Shown in pieces: positions 1 to 19,997 of a stretch of DNA of 64,000 nucleotides. Made by a program: the position numbers and the translations under genes. The notes under the pieces were generated by a model. That model ran no database searches. It saw only the letters and a list, made by a program, of their open reading frames with translations, and was not told the origin of the DNA. Source of the stretch: Klebsormidium nitens (Eukaryota > Streptophyta > Klebsormidiophyceae > Klebsormidiales > Klebsormidiaceae); the NCBI GenBank assembly GCA_000708835.1, contig DF237260.1, positions 1-64,000 on the forward strand. The letters run 5' to 3'. How positions within the stretch are numbered: position 1 is the first letter of the stretch; each line of letters starts with the position of its first letter.

Positions 1-1403
1 CCAAGATCAACAGCGGCGAAGCCACATCAAACGTGAGCAATTTCCAAAGTGCTGTCCCAGCCGTCCAAGCCGTCCATGAAGACGAGTTCGTGAATGAGAC
101 TTTCTCTAGATGGACGGCAATCCTGTCCGTCGGAGTATTTCAGCAGCAGGTTGAGGCCGACAATAAAAGAGCAGAACGTTTGCTTCAGAAGGTCGAGTGG
201 CAGAAGCTTGAAAAATGGAGCGTCACATGCTTGCAAATGATGCTCCTGGGCTCCGACACGCCTTCTGATAGAGTGGACTATTTGGACGAGGTCGATCGGA
301 ATTAAGGTCACATGGCCTTTCAGTTCCTTGTAGAATTGGTTCGCTGCGAAGGGTCCTATCGAAGGGCTTCAGATGGTGTTTTTTGAATGAAGGGCTCTAC
401 CTGCGTTGTGACGGGGCACTTAGGATGACGAGGTCAGCAAGTTACTACGAAATGAGCGCACGTCATCATCATTGATCATTGATTGCACACGTCATTAAAG
501 AGCTTGCGGCTGAGCTTGAAAAGGCCGGAGCTTGCCAGGTTGGCAAAGATTGCCACAGGTTTTATACCAACGTCGCTGATTGTGATTAATAGTGAAAAAG
601 CGTCAGATTCCAACTGAGCTACTGGTTCCAAAAGTGATGTCCAAGCTGTCTAAGGTGTCCATGAAGCGCGATCCGTAATTGAGAGTCCCGCTAGATGGAC
701 AGCAGTTCCGTTCGCGATCAGATTCAGAATAGAGACGCTGATTGAGCTACACTCGAGTAGGTTCTGGCTCACCATTGTACTTGCTCCCATCTCTCTTTCT
801 TGGTCCGCAAGACGATGGTCGTGTGCTGAATCAATCGGCTGTGAACGGTCGTCCAGCATCTCTTTGTCAAACGGAGTCTCCTCGTCGTCCAATTCAGAAG
901 ACTCGTCGTCAGCACCTTCGCAATCGTCACCGCCATCTGATGAAGTTGAGTCAGAACCGTCCGGCCCCTGCATTCAGTCGATAACGGTGTTCTGGAGGCA
1001 GCCTCGTTGGGTGTTTCTGGTCTTGTTCACATCGGAGCCGAGATTGCGGGCTGCTTTTAAAGTGCTGTCCGAGCCGTCCACGCCGTCCATCAAGGCAGCT
1101 TCGTGAATTAGTTCCCCTCTAGATGGACAGCACTCCCGTCCAAGACGGGAATCGAGATTGTGAGTTAGTGCCAAAGTGCTGTCCGAGCCGTCCACGCCGT
1201 CCACGAAGACGTATTCGTAGATGAGAGTTCCTCTACATGGACAGCACTCCTGTCCAATCCGGAATTCGAGATTGTGATCTGTTGCCGAGGTGCCGTCCGC
1301 GCCGTCCAAGCCGTCCAAGCCGTCCATGAAGATAAATCCGTAGATGAGAGTTCCTCAAGATGACAGCGTGCCTCCCGTCCACGGCGGGATTTGACAACCA
1401 TCA
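1..1403. repeat. Minisatellite field with 114-bp tandem units
   Basis: Three adjacent units begin at about 1062, 1176 and 1290, each opening with a GTGCTGTCC-like block followed by a run of GCCGTCCA. The spacing is 114 bp each time. Diverged copies of the same block begin at 49 and 634. Because 114 is a multiple of three, the minus strand stays open through 974-1327 and reads as a 38-residue repeat with the motifs DGVDGSDSTL, ECCPSRG and LIHE. The 27-311 copy still shows MDGLDGWDSTL and PSRESLIHE on the minus strand. A separate segment of about 160 bp is also duplicated (about 776-940 and 1478-1640). The field may be remains of a repeat-bearing gene or a non-coding minisatellite. Confidence 0.7.
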
Positions 1404-1922
1404 GGTACTCAACATGGTGTCCAGGCCGTCTATTCCGTCCTCTCTCTGTCTTGTCCATGAAAAGCTCACCTTGTCGCCCGCATCGATCTCTCTTTCTTGA
1501 TTCGCAGGACCAGGATCGTGCACAGATTCGACCTGTTGAGGACAATCCTCCAGCATCTCCCGGTCCAATGTGGTCTCCTCTTCGCCCGACTCGAAAGTCT
1601 CCTCGCCAGCGCCTTGGCAATCATCACCATTCGACGATAGTGCCTGGTTTCCAGAGTTGTTCGGCTTCGGCGTTGGAGGTAGCAGATTGAAAATCGTTAC
1701 TGTGGAGATCCGAGGACTTGTTGCAGGAACTGCTGCGCTCCTCTTCAGCATCGAAGTTACGAGAGCGTAGCCAAGTGCTTGTAAGATCACGGCAGAGTTG
1801 CAGCCAAGGGTACTCATAGTCACCATCTCTTCCAACCACCACGTCGCGCCAGCTCTATAAGGGACTGCACACCTGCTAGAAGCGTACTTGCGAATTTTCA
1901 AGAACTCCGTACTGTGAAGCAT
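1401..1922 (-). CDS. Candidate acidic-repeat protein fragment, unrecognised
   Basis: A minus-strand frame of 173 codons begins with ATG at 1920-1922. Its N-terminal half has a hydrophobic patch; its C-terminal half is acidic and Ser-rich (residues about 100-155), with EEET, DREMLEDC and NQERE. A second minus-strand frame at 650-973 carries a recognisable paralogue of the acidic part (DEETPFDKEMLDD, ADQERE). The frame ends with DGIDGLDTML, which matches the 38-residue repeat of the neighbouring minisatellite. Similarity between the two copies at protein level suggests that the segment was once coding. No known family is recognised and the intron structure is unresolved, so this could equally be a decayed gene. 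Confidence 0.3.
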   Translation of the reverse strand: MLHSTEFLKIRKYASSRCAVPYRAGATWWLEEMVTMSTLGCNSAVILQALGYALVTSMLKRSAAVPATSPRISTVTIFNLLPPTPKPNNSGNQALSSNGDDCQGAGEETFESGEEETTLDREMLEDCPQQVESVHDPGPANQEREIDAGDKVSFSWTRQREDGIDGLDTMLST

Positions 1923-3611
1923 GGCACGCGGCGTTTATTAAAAGTCAATTGTCACATGTGCTACGCTGTTTTCATTCACAACTTGCCGGATTCAAAGTTC
2001 GGCATGCATATGCGCATCTTGCGTAACGCCGCCAGAACTTACGATAGCACCCTCCGTCTCAGCCGTTTTGATGTTGATAGCCGTGGCTGCTACGCAAAGA
2101 TTAATTGCTGTCTGCTCGCTTGTTGCCCCTTCTTCGACTGCTGACTCGCCACTAAGCTTGCGCTTCCGGCCCCGGTTCTGGCCTGCTGCTTCCGCTGCTT
2201 CCTGCTTCCTGCTTCCGCTGCTTCTTATGGAGGGTGCGCCGCCATCCTGCGCCTGCATATCAAGCAACTTGTGTGAGGGTATGCAACTTGCGTGAGTGTT
2301 GCCCTCTTGAAGATTCATGACTCTATTTAGACTACCATCTTATGGAAGGAAGACCATGTCACAAAGTCCTTGAGACAGCTCCCAGCAAGTAGAATCAGGT
2401 AATCACTCTTTGGCTTGTGTTCAGGTGTGAATTCAAACAACCCCACCTGGCTGTTCCACTGCTCTGTTCCGGCTCGCAAGCGTCTCTGGAATTCTTCAAA
2501 TGGACCCTTGTAGAGAGTTTGCCTTGCAATCTCATCCGACGGGCCTTCCATCTGAAAGAGACGACGGTGAAAGTGAGAACCATGACCTGACCAGTTTGCT
2601 GCACACGAGTGTTCGAGGCGTTGCTCTTCAAAAAGACTTTGTGATGACCGTCCAGACTTAGACCTCTCAACGAAGTGAGCAGCGGAATCAATGCCCTAAA
2701 TGCCTTCAATGTCCTCCCCTTGAGTTCAGTCCGACTCTGACGGACTCTGAGTCTTTCTGACAGGCACCACTCAAGTCTAGGACACGGAGTTGATGACATC
2801 AGGTACACAAGTGATTGGGAAAAGTTAGGCCACAGCTTGGACACCTTGGACAGCATCATGGACAGAGAATCTGCATGGAGGACTATGTATTTGAACACAC
2901 TCCACCTGATCGGGTGCAGTGGTGCACAGTGGTGCCAATGACGTCAGCAACTCGTAAGGTAGAGGAAGCTAGCTTGGGCAGGTTGACAATCCTTACGGGC
3001 CAAACTCAAGCCCTAAGCTGGCAGAAACTTGAAGAGTGTCTGAGCAACTCACAAGACCCGTCCTTGTTGTCGAGAACCCTCTGATAACCCTTCTCCTTGT
3101 ATGCGGGCAGAATCTGCACATATAATTTCGAAAGCCCCATTGATGACAAGTTCTGGTCTTATGTGAAGCAAACTGCTTGATTTAATCCTTCCAGCCAGAT
3201 ATAATAGCAAAGAAGAAAGTTCAAACATGTGGATATCAAGCATGAAGCAGGCTGCCCAAATACTCGAGAGCAAACGTTTGCAAGATCGATAGACTTTTAT
3301 GTCAAGAATACAGGCAACAAGTCGACTATACTTGCCGTCTAGCATTCAGTGAGCCGTCTCGTATATGGGATGTCTTCAACAGGCCGACCCACACAGTCGG
3401 ACTTTGCAGACTGTGATTGATCCAATAGGATTGTCATGATGGGCGATTAGCTTACCAACTTGTCTCCAGCATTGTCCAGATGCTTTCTGAACTCCTCCTC
3501 TGCGACATCCGCGGGACGGAAAAGGTTTGAAGTCAACAAAGTTTGTTGACAAACGTCAGGCTGAGTACAGCTATTTGCGACCAGGCTGCTTAGTACTTAC
3601 GCTAGTAGAGG
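1923..3611. other. Intergenic stretch, no supported gene
   Basis: I see no recognisable gene here. A pyrimidine-rich simple stretch of CTTCCTG/CTTCCGCTG units lies near 2180-2225. A minus-strand frame at 2327-2551 opens with ATG directly after an acceptor-like CTCTTTCAG, and could be a terminal exon of an unknown gene (74 residues, with KGPFEEFQRRLRAGTEQW). No matching upstream exon could be joined with confidence. Confidence 0.5.
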
Positions 3612-3779
3612 AAGCTTAAAAAGTGAAACGACTTACATTGAAGCTTACTTAACTCTAAGAATACCTAAAGCTTAAAAAGTGAAACGACTTACATTGAAGC
3701 TTACTTGACTCTAAGAATAGCTAAAGCTTAAAAAGTGAAACGACTTACATTGAAGCTTACTTAACTCTAAGAATACCTG
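3612..3779. repeat. 56-bp tandem repeat, three copies
   Basis: Units start at 3612, 3668 and 3724 and each opens with AAGCTTAAAAAGTGAAACGA. The copies differ at only a few positions (for example TTAACT versus TTGACT), so the array is young. Each unit contains AAGCTT twice. It lies in gene-poor DNA and overlaps no credible open frame. Confidence 0.93.
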
Positions 3780-6035
3780 AATACAGCCTCCAACTCCAAG
3801 AAACTTTTTGAACTTCTTTCACTTTCTGATCAGATCGCCTGGTCGCAAAGAGTTCTGGCATTACATGACAGCAAACAGGCAGACACCAGTACCCTTTCTG
3901 CGTAACTTTCCGCGAGACCACGAAAGCTCTAGGGGGGGCTCTAAGAGAAGCCTTCCGTGCTGAAAGTGCAACAGATCAGCGATGATGTGCACGGCTCTCC
4001 ATGTTTTGCTGTCACTAAGTAATCACATGCTGCATGCATCCTAGGGATGCGAGCATCCAACAACTGTCAGCGGGCTTTCAGCACAAATTTGCTATAGCAA
4101 CCCTGTTGCATACCAGCTTCGAAGGAGAGTCCAAGCTTGAACTCATGCATGCTTGCTAAGGCTCAAGATGACTCTGGTGATCAGGGTTGACAGACCCGAC
4201 AACAACTTGGACTCCGCCTGTATTGAGTCTGCAGCCAGCTCGAGCTCTTCATGATCAATTGACAGTCCAAAGACGACTCTGCAAGGGACGCACTCACCTG
4301 GGTTCCCAACCTAGGCGCAGGCGGCCTGAGGCTATGGCAGGGCTCCTGGCATCCTGGGCCTTGCTGCCAATCAGCTTGATGGAAAGAAGGGAGTCACGCC
4401 ACGCGCAGCCCAAGATGGCAGCTTCCGCTCAGGTCGCCAGCCTGTCTCCAGCTGCGCCGATCACACGCAGACTGTGTGCTTACAGAGACTGGAAAGCGCT
4501 GGGTCTTCTTGAAGTCAAAGCTGAGATGCGCATCAGAAAACGTGCTGTCATATCAAAGAGACTCAGTCTGGAGACGACGAAACTCTAAATGAAGGTAATG
4601 AGAGGTCAGTCGGAAACTTCCATTGCTCTGAACGTTCTCATGTGGGTGTCTTTTTTTTCCTAAAAGCTTCTGAAATGCTGAATCACAGAAGGATATGCTC
4701 TGAGAAGCTTCTAAGCTTCCGAATCAGTGCTGACTCAGACGGAAGCTTCCAAAACCTGCACAGTCCCTGCTGAGCTAGACTGCATGCCGGGTCGGGCCCG
4801 CCTTTTTCATATTCAGCAACTTCCTAAAGCTTTATCGACGGTGACGTATCCTTTTCGTTTTCCACGTGGCACGATCGGGGGGCCAAGCCAGTCAGTGACC
4901 GGACCATAGCCTGCAAAAGTGACAAGTCCGATCGCGCCGCGCGCGACTCAGTGAAACATGCGCGCGCTGCTCGCGATCGGACGGCACTTCTTGTTCGGAC
5001 GGCAAAAACTGATTTGATAACTGCGATCAGGTTAGCGGACGCCGGGTTTTGTAGACCTGCAGTACTAACTAGCAATCGACCTGTGGCTCTCGGGGCGACC
5101 TTGGCAGCGAGCCTCGCCGAAAGGGGGGGACACGTGGCGCTCTGTGGCTGGCCGTTTTTGTGCTGATGGTATATTTAGTTGGGTTCTCGAGGTGTAAAGT
5201 GCGCACGCTGACGCACGATGACATCCGAGATGCGCTGTACTTTCATCCTCCGAGAATCAGGTGTTCAGCATCCGCCGGAAGGCAAGAAGCATCTTTCCGA
5301 TGAGAGACTGAGAGACGGAGGGGAGAATGATGGATGCTGATGTTCTGGCATCGCCGGACTACGCTTGCATGTTATATTGAGATGGATTGTGGTGGAAGTT
5401 GACGGCCATGATGCAGGAGTGTTGCCCAGACTTTGCGCGTGCATTCCAAGCGTTCGGACATGTTCAAAGCCTACCCTTTATAACAGAGAAGGAGATGTTG
5501 AAGCAGCCACTCATGCAGGCCAGCAGCAACAGAATTGCATGGTCGTTTTCAGACCTTTGAGTTGACGTTGATTACACATTGATGTCCTAAGTTTACGAGG
5601 GAAGCAAACGATAGCAGCATCGACTGAAGGTCCGCCTACAATGTGAGGTCGATAGGCTTCTCGCGCTCGTAGGTATTCAAACAGATCCATACAATACAAT
5701 TGCATTCACTTGGAACATTTGATATCCCGCTTAAAAGCGTGATTGCGGAAAGTTGTATGGGAAAGCACACGCTTGTGTCCTGCGAATTCCAGGTTTCACT
5801 CAAGCACTCGGGCATTATGTACCACCAAGACATCCATACACTAGAGACGTGGTTCTCTTTGATTCAGCACGGCCGATTTTTAGAGACGTTAATGTTGTTG
5901 AAAGAGCAACGGAGGAATAAAGCTCAGCTACAAGCTTGAGCTCTTGCTGAGGCTTTGGTCCTCCACAGCCGACTAGCATTCTGCCACGTCTCTTGCACGA
6001 TCTACTTCTATCTGGACACATTGCACGATCCACTT
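3780..6035. other. Intergenic stretch with G-boxes and a shared promoter-like block
   Basis: No gene is supported. CACGTG (G-box) occurs at 4863 and 5131. The block at about 5085-5170 (GGGGCGACC, then GAAAGGGGGG, then CACGTGGCG, then TTAGTTGGG) recurs at about 10280-10385, upstream of the RHS/Crinkler-like gene, so it is a dispersed or promoter-associated repeat. Immediately downstream of that gene's stop, a 28-bp unit is repeated in tandem at 5993-6020 and 6021-6047; the second copy spans the stop codon. Confidence 0.5.
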
Positions 6036-9000
6036 CTATCTAGACACGTCGTCAGGCAAATCATCATCGGACAGCTCTTTGTTAGGCAACACTAACATTT
6101 TCTCGGGGATGCGCGGAACCTCGTCCCCTGCATCAGGCAGCTTCAGGCGAACCACCCATTGCTTGATGCTCTTCAGCTCGGGAGGAATCTCGTTCTCCGG
6201 GAGAGCGCCTTTTGTCATGACCGTCTCCCCATCCCCCCCTTTCCTTTTTGGACCGGTCCATGGCTGCCAACCATAGTTGTCAAACTTCTCTCCTGGAACC
6301 GCAAGGACCACTCGAAGCCGCTTTCTACCGATCCGTTTCAGAAGGTCCAGCATTCCTTGCGCGCTGATCCCATGCCCGGGGTTGCGCGTGAACTGGACAG
6401 CATATATCCAATTGCCACCTGGGCAGAGTAGCCCATCCCACGATTCTTGATCTCTTGTGGTTGGCCGGACGTACGTGTGTTTCAGATTCGCCGGATTGAT
6501 CCCCTCCTCCTTGCTGTCGGACACAAAATCCTTGCAGCTCCGGAACGCCTCCTTGATCTCTTCAACCGCTTCCTCCCGCTTTCCCGACTGACCCGGGTCA
6601 CTCTCGGACACGTCCCCGCCCTCCCTCCTTCCCTCCTTCGCTCCCTCCTGCTTCCGAGGCCGGCCGCGCCGCTTTCGGAACACCTCCTTGATGTCGTCGT
6701 CGTCCAGGTCTGCGCCCAGGACGCACCTCACATGCCCATACGCCTCCAACGAGGACCCTGACATTTCGCCGACCCTAGGGTTGCTGGCAGCCGCGTGCAG
6801 CAGGTCCACTAGGTCCTGCCATCGGCCCTCCTTGGCTCTTTGAAAGACGAGGTCCCCGATGCGCGGCGAACCGAGGCGGAACCCATCAAACTCCAGATCT
6901 TGCGTAGCCTACATAGACAGATTGGAACGGAAGTCAGCGTTGATTGTCCCTCTGTAAGTGCGTGGATGCCGTCGTATACATGCCAGAGACCTATGAGAGC
7001 CAGGCACAGCGCCACCTGCCTTCGCACTGCAAATATGCATGCCATCCAAGGTAAAGGCACGAGCACTACGAAGACCGAGCCGAATTCTGAATGGTCGGCT
7101 ATCAGTCGAGCCTCCTTTGCCTCAAGCTGACTCACTTCAATGTGCGCAAATGCATGCCGTATGGCGCTTTTTAAAGCTGCTGCGCCAAGGCGATACAGGT
7201 CCACCGCCTCCAAAGCTGAGAGCGACCTCGCAAGACGCTCAAAGGATCGGCCGGGGTCCGCCAAGACGCTCCTGACGACCCCGCCAAACTGCTCGAAGCG
7301 ATCCTCCGTCTGCTTTTGCGACACGTGAGGGTAGAAGCGCTGCCGGCAGTCCAGCAACTCATCTAGCGTCCACACAGGGAGCCACCAGACTTCAGCATGC
7401 CTGCGACATTAGGCCAGATTATGAGCAGGTCACAGAAGCAAAGTGCCTGCTGTGGCAAGAGCGAGGGGTCAGACGGGGTGAAGTCTGTTTATGCCCAATG
7501 ACTTGATGAGGAAGACGCAGTTGTAGGACAGCGAAAGGCTAAGTAATCAGAAACCTGAGAGGATTCAGGGACACCCTGCCAAAACTGCAACGTCAGAGAC
7601 ATACAGCCAGAATTCAATCGACCCATAACAGAACAGCATAAGATGAAGGAACGAGCAGCAAGCAAACTTCGATTTGCGCAATGCGAGCTCATGCAAGAAC
7701 CAAGGGCCTTGGCCAACTTGAGGTCCAAGATCACGCCAACCATGAAGAAGTTACTTTGGAGCGTCTGTTGACATTGGTCCAAACACTTACTTCCCCTTGA
7801 CGAACTCCATGTAATTGTCAGAATTGGGCGAGCACAGCACCACCCAGCGACCGTAACCAGGGAACTGCGTTTCACGGGGAGCTCGTCCATCTTGTACTAG
7901 CCAGACAGAAGAGCGCTTGCAGAGAGCTGTAGCCAGAGAGGACAATCATTGCTATCTCTGGCTAATCAGTGCTGGTGAACGCGAGCAGAGCCCGGTCACA
8001 CACCACTTCGTCAATAGCCAAGACCCAGAGAGAGTGCGTTTTTTTAGGTGATTACACGGTCACCTGGTTTCAAAAGCGAAGTGTGTTCCCATCGAGCATC
8101 AACCAACATGAGCCCTTTACAATGATCTGAAGCCAGAAGCCAATTACACTTGGATGCCAAACAAGGGTTTCACAGTTGCAATATCATGACACCTGTTTGC
8201 TTACCTCGAAGGGATCGCCAGTCAGCATCGCCTTCCGAGGCCTGTTTGACGTCGATCGCAGACGGATTGGAGAAATCGAAGAAGATTATGGTGTCCTTGT
8301 TGATGGTGTCCATGTACCTGTGAGGCAGATTGATAAAGTTGGCACATAGGGTTGGCACAGAACAAGGAAGCATCTCTCTTGTTGAGGAAGGCCTTGTTAG
8401 AAGCAACGTGCTCAGCGACACAAGTTAGAGCACGCAGTTACAGATTTGGCCAGCCAAGAGAGGTGTAAGTGTACCTGTAGGCCACCTGTGCCCCCTGCTC
8501 TGCCAGGTGGTGCAGTAGGAGGACAGCAATGGCAGACTTTCCGATGCCCGGGGTGCCACTCAGGACAACCGCAAAGTCGTCCCCAAGAGCCTCGAGCTTC
8601 TTCAGCACCATGCAGTAGCACTCCCGAATTAGAATGCTATCCCTCAGGCCTGGCGGCAGTCCCTCCCGAAGCTCGGGCGGAATCTGGATGATTCCACTGG
8701 CAGTGTCCGTTTGCGCAATGAACTCAGCGTACTTCTGGAGCCTCTCTGAAACAAAAAGCAAGACATAAGTGTGGTAGGGGCTGACCACCGGCAGATCAGA
8801 CACTCTCGTGCGGATGCAAGAAACGCCACACCGGCCTCCCACACAGCAGACTTTGTGGTGGGCACTACCCAGTGGCAGAACCTAGATTGTGCAAATGCAG
8901 AAACTCTACACCAGTCAAACAGCACCTGAAACAGCGATCAAGCAGACGACTATGCTCACAGGTGCGCTCAAGTGCTTTCAGCACACCACGCCAACAGGTG

Positions 9001-10019
9001 GAGACAGGTACGAAGACTTACCCAAGACTGCAGGGTCTGGAACCCCCGCCGCTGCACGCGACAGAAGCTATCTGTCAGCACTCCACACGCAGTCACTGGA
9101 TAAGCCAACTGCAAATGCTAAGCAGGCGATGGGATTGAAAGTAGTTTCTCTGCACCGCAAAACCTTTCCGCCTGCAGGTTGCCATGACCCACTGAGCAAC
9201 ATACCAACCTCAGGCAGACTTAAACACAAAAATCCTTCTAAAGCAGCAACCATCGAGGAAGATTGCCATGGCTCATTGAGCAGGCACCTGAACACCTGAA
9301 CTGCAGGCAAAGACAGATAGAAAACCCTCAATGCGGTGTGCCCTACCACTCTCTTTGAAACACATCGACAAGCAGCAGGGGAATTGCCTGCAGCAAAACA
9401 TTGGCAGCAGAACGCCGATCATGGTCTTTCCCCATCTGTGCGCTGGTTTGCTGGGCGCTCCAAGGAGACCGCTCTCCACGCGTCAGACGACGGGAAACGT
9501 ACCTGGTGTCTGTTGCAGCTTCAGTTTCTCCACCTCCGCCTGCGCAAGCGCGGTCAGTCGCTGCTCCAGCGCGGCCTCCTTCTGCCGCAGCGCGGCCAGT
9601 CTCTGCTCCAACGCCACCAGTCTTTGCTCCAACAACTCCGTTCTCTTGCCTGCAGCCGCAGCAGTGTCGATCTGGTTCTCCAAGCGCTCAATCCTGTTCT
9701 CCGCACGCTGGATACTCGACTTGAGGGCCTGTGCCTCGTCCTTGACCTGTTCAGCCTGAGGCACACTATCAAATCCGTTGGAACTTCCGGTAGACTCTGC
9801 TTGCCCCTGGGGAATCTTCGCCCTCGGGAAGAAGCGCCTCAGTCCTGAGCCCACCCTGTCCTCGGAATGGGACCTGCCCAGCCTCGATCCTTCAAACAGA
9901 GGGTGAGGAAGTGTCCTCAAAGGGAACAGCTGGTTCGCCGCAGGGGCAATGTCTGCCTGCCTGCGCAAACATATTGTTCTCGCCCCAGCCACTTGAAAGA
10001 GCACTGCGGCAGACGCCAT
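6036..10019 (-). CDS. RHS/Crinkler-like P-loop NTPase with endonuclease-like C-terminus
   Basis: Six minus-strand exons join in phase: 10019-9503, 8745-8475, 8317-8205, 7890-7791, 7400-7136 and 6908-6036, giving about 712 residues. Residues 1-60 are Arg-rich with few acids and may be a targeting peptide. Residues about 95-172 are a heptad coiled coil. The Walker A motif GTPGIGKS lies at about 236-243. CSPNSDNYMEF (about 320) and FEQFGGVVRSVL (about 370) match the conserved blocks of RHS and Crinkler NTPases. An AT-hook, KRRGRPRK, sits at about 501-508. The C-terminus (SWDGLL, then VQFT, then GHGIS, then AVPGEKF; about 578-631) resembles the restriction-endonuclease-like domain of these proteins. 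The family is known from oomycete and fungal effectors, trypanosome RHS proteins and scattered plants; it is linked to transposon-derived NTPase-nuclease pairs. The first ATG is chosen because upstream in-frame codons lack ATG. The product could be a host gene or a domesticated element. Confidence 0.82.
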
Positions 10020-11216
10020 TAACCTCACTAGTGACGTTCCGCAGAGACCAGTGAATGCGGCGCCAAAGCCATTCCACACTGCCACTCAGGCGTGGCACTC
10101 GACTTCGATCACGCAGAAGCTGAGGCCCGATGGTTTAGGGTTTTAGGAAACTTCATAAGATAGACAAACCAAAAAAGCGCTACCTGTCTCCCCTTTAGGC
10201 AAAATTCGCTTCTTTTTCGTTTCGGACGCGTTTTTACGGTTCAGGGCAACCCCCCCCGGGCCCCGGGGCCGGCGAGCCTGGGGCGACCAGGTTGCGGAGG
10301 CGAAGCCTTCCAAGCGGAAAGGGGGGGCACGTGGCGGCAGGAGAGCGGCTGGATTTTATGCTGTTCAACAGTTGGTTAGTTGGGCCAGCGACGTCCGTCA
10401 GGAAGTCACGAGTCACGACTCCCCACAATAGGTACCTAGGTCGCTCGAAATTGCTCAGTGAGCGCTCCCCCCGGGGCAGCTCGGCTAGGTCCCTCGTGGC
10501 CTGTGGTAGATGGTATTTGACACTGAAACTTACCAGGTACGGTATGTATGTATGTATCTGTTCAGCGGATTGTGGCCCTTGTGTCAAATACCTAGATGCG
10601 CATTGCGGACTGATCGTTCGAACGAACTTTCCAGCTGGCTGCTGGTGCCAGTTCAGCAACACGCTTCAGCCTTCAGGTCTCAGGATTCATTCTCTGGATG
10701 TGCCCATTGGCAGGCTCGACGAGTTTCGCGTTTCCAGGGCAGACCGCAGCAATGACAGCAGCATTCACGTTGGACATGGGCAAGGGGATCCTCTCGCTCC
10801 CTCAAACGAAGGGAATAGGAGACGCCAGCTGACAATACTTCGCTATGCAGAATGGATTTCAAGAACATGTCTGAATCATTTCCTGCAATGAGGGGCGATC
10901 CTGATAGAAGTTCTGCAGGTTGAGGATCTTTGCAGAACAGATGAGTCCTTGAGTGCAGGCTTGGCCTTGCAAAGTGGTAAAATGCATTGTTCTTCAGCAC
11001 CACAGCGCAGATTGCTCCACCACCTGTTTCTTTGAGCAGACCCTCAAGTTGAAGGCGCCTGGTCTGCACGCTTCATGCCCCAGCGCTCCCCCAGCGTTAG
11101 GAGAGGCATGAGGCCGGTTGAGAAAGACAAAAGCTGGCTCTCTGATTGATGAAGCACATGGCCTGCACTGGAAAGATGCTGCAGGACAGCTTTACTGCTT
11201 CACCACATTCTTGACA
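10020..11216. promoter_or_regulatory. Divergent intergenic region between the RHS-like gene and receptor kinase A
   Basis: This 1.2-kb spacer must hold both promoters. A telomere-like TTTAGGGTTTTAGG motif lies near 10134, close to the start of the minus-strand gene. A palindromic G-box CACGTG is at 10328, inside a block shared with about 5085-5170. The half nearest the kinase (about 10765-11216) is repeated upstream of receptor kinase B (about 21250-21726), including GGGCAAGGGGATCCTCT and the block just before the ATG. That conservation suggests a duplicated promoter. No gene is seen in it. Confidence 0.55.

Positions 11217-19997
<8,781 letters not shown>

Noticed and set aside
2395-2898. Minus-strand frame of 167 codons with a Leu-rich stretch (ALIPLLTSLRGLSLDGHH)
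   Set aside because: Suggestive of a leucine-rich repeat but only one unit is visible, and no neighbouring exon can be joined; not enough to call a gene.
4187-4588. Plus-strand frame of 133 codons
   Set aside because: No family signal, no splice context and no neighbours of the same kind; probably chance.
9336-9848. Overlapping plus-strand frames of 107-170 codons
   Set aside because: They mirror the Leu/Gln/Arg-rich coiled coil of the minus-strand NTPase gene; the minus frame has matching splice phases.
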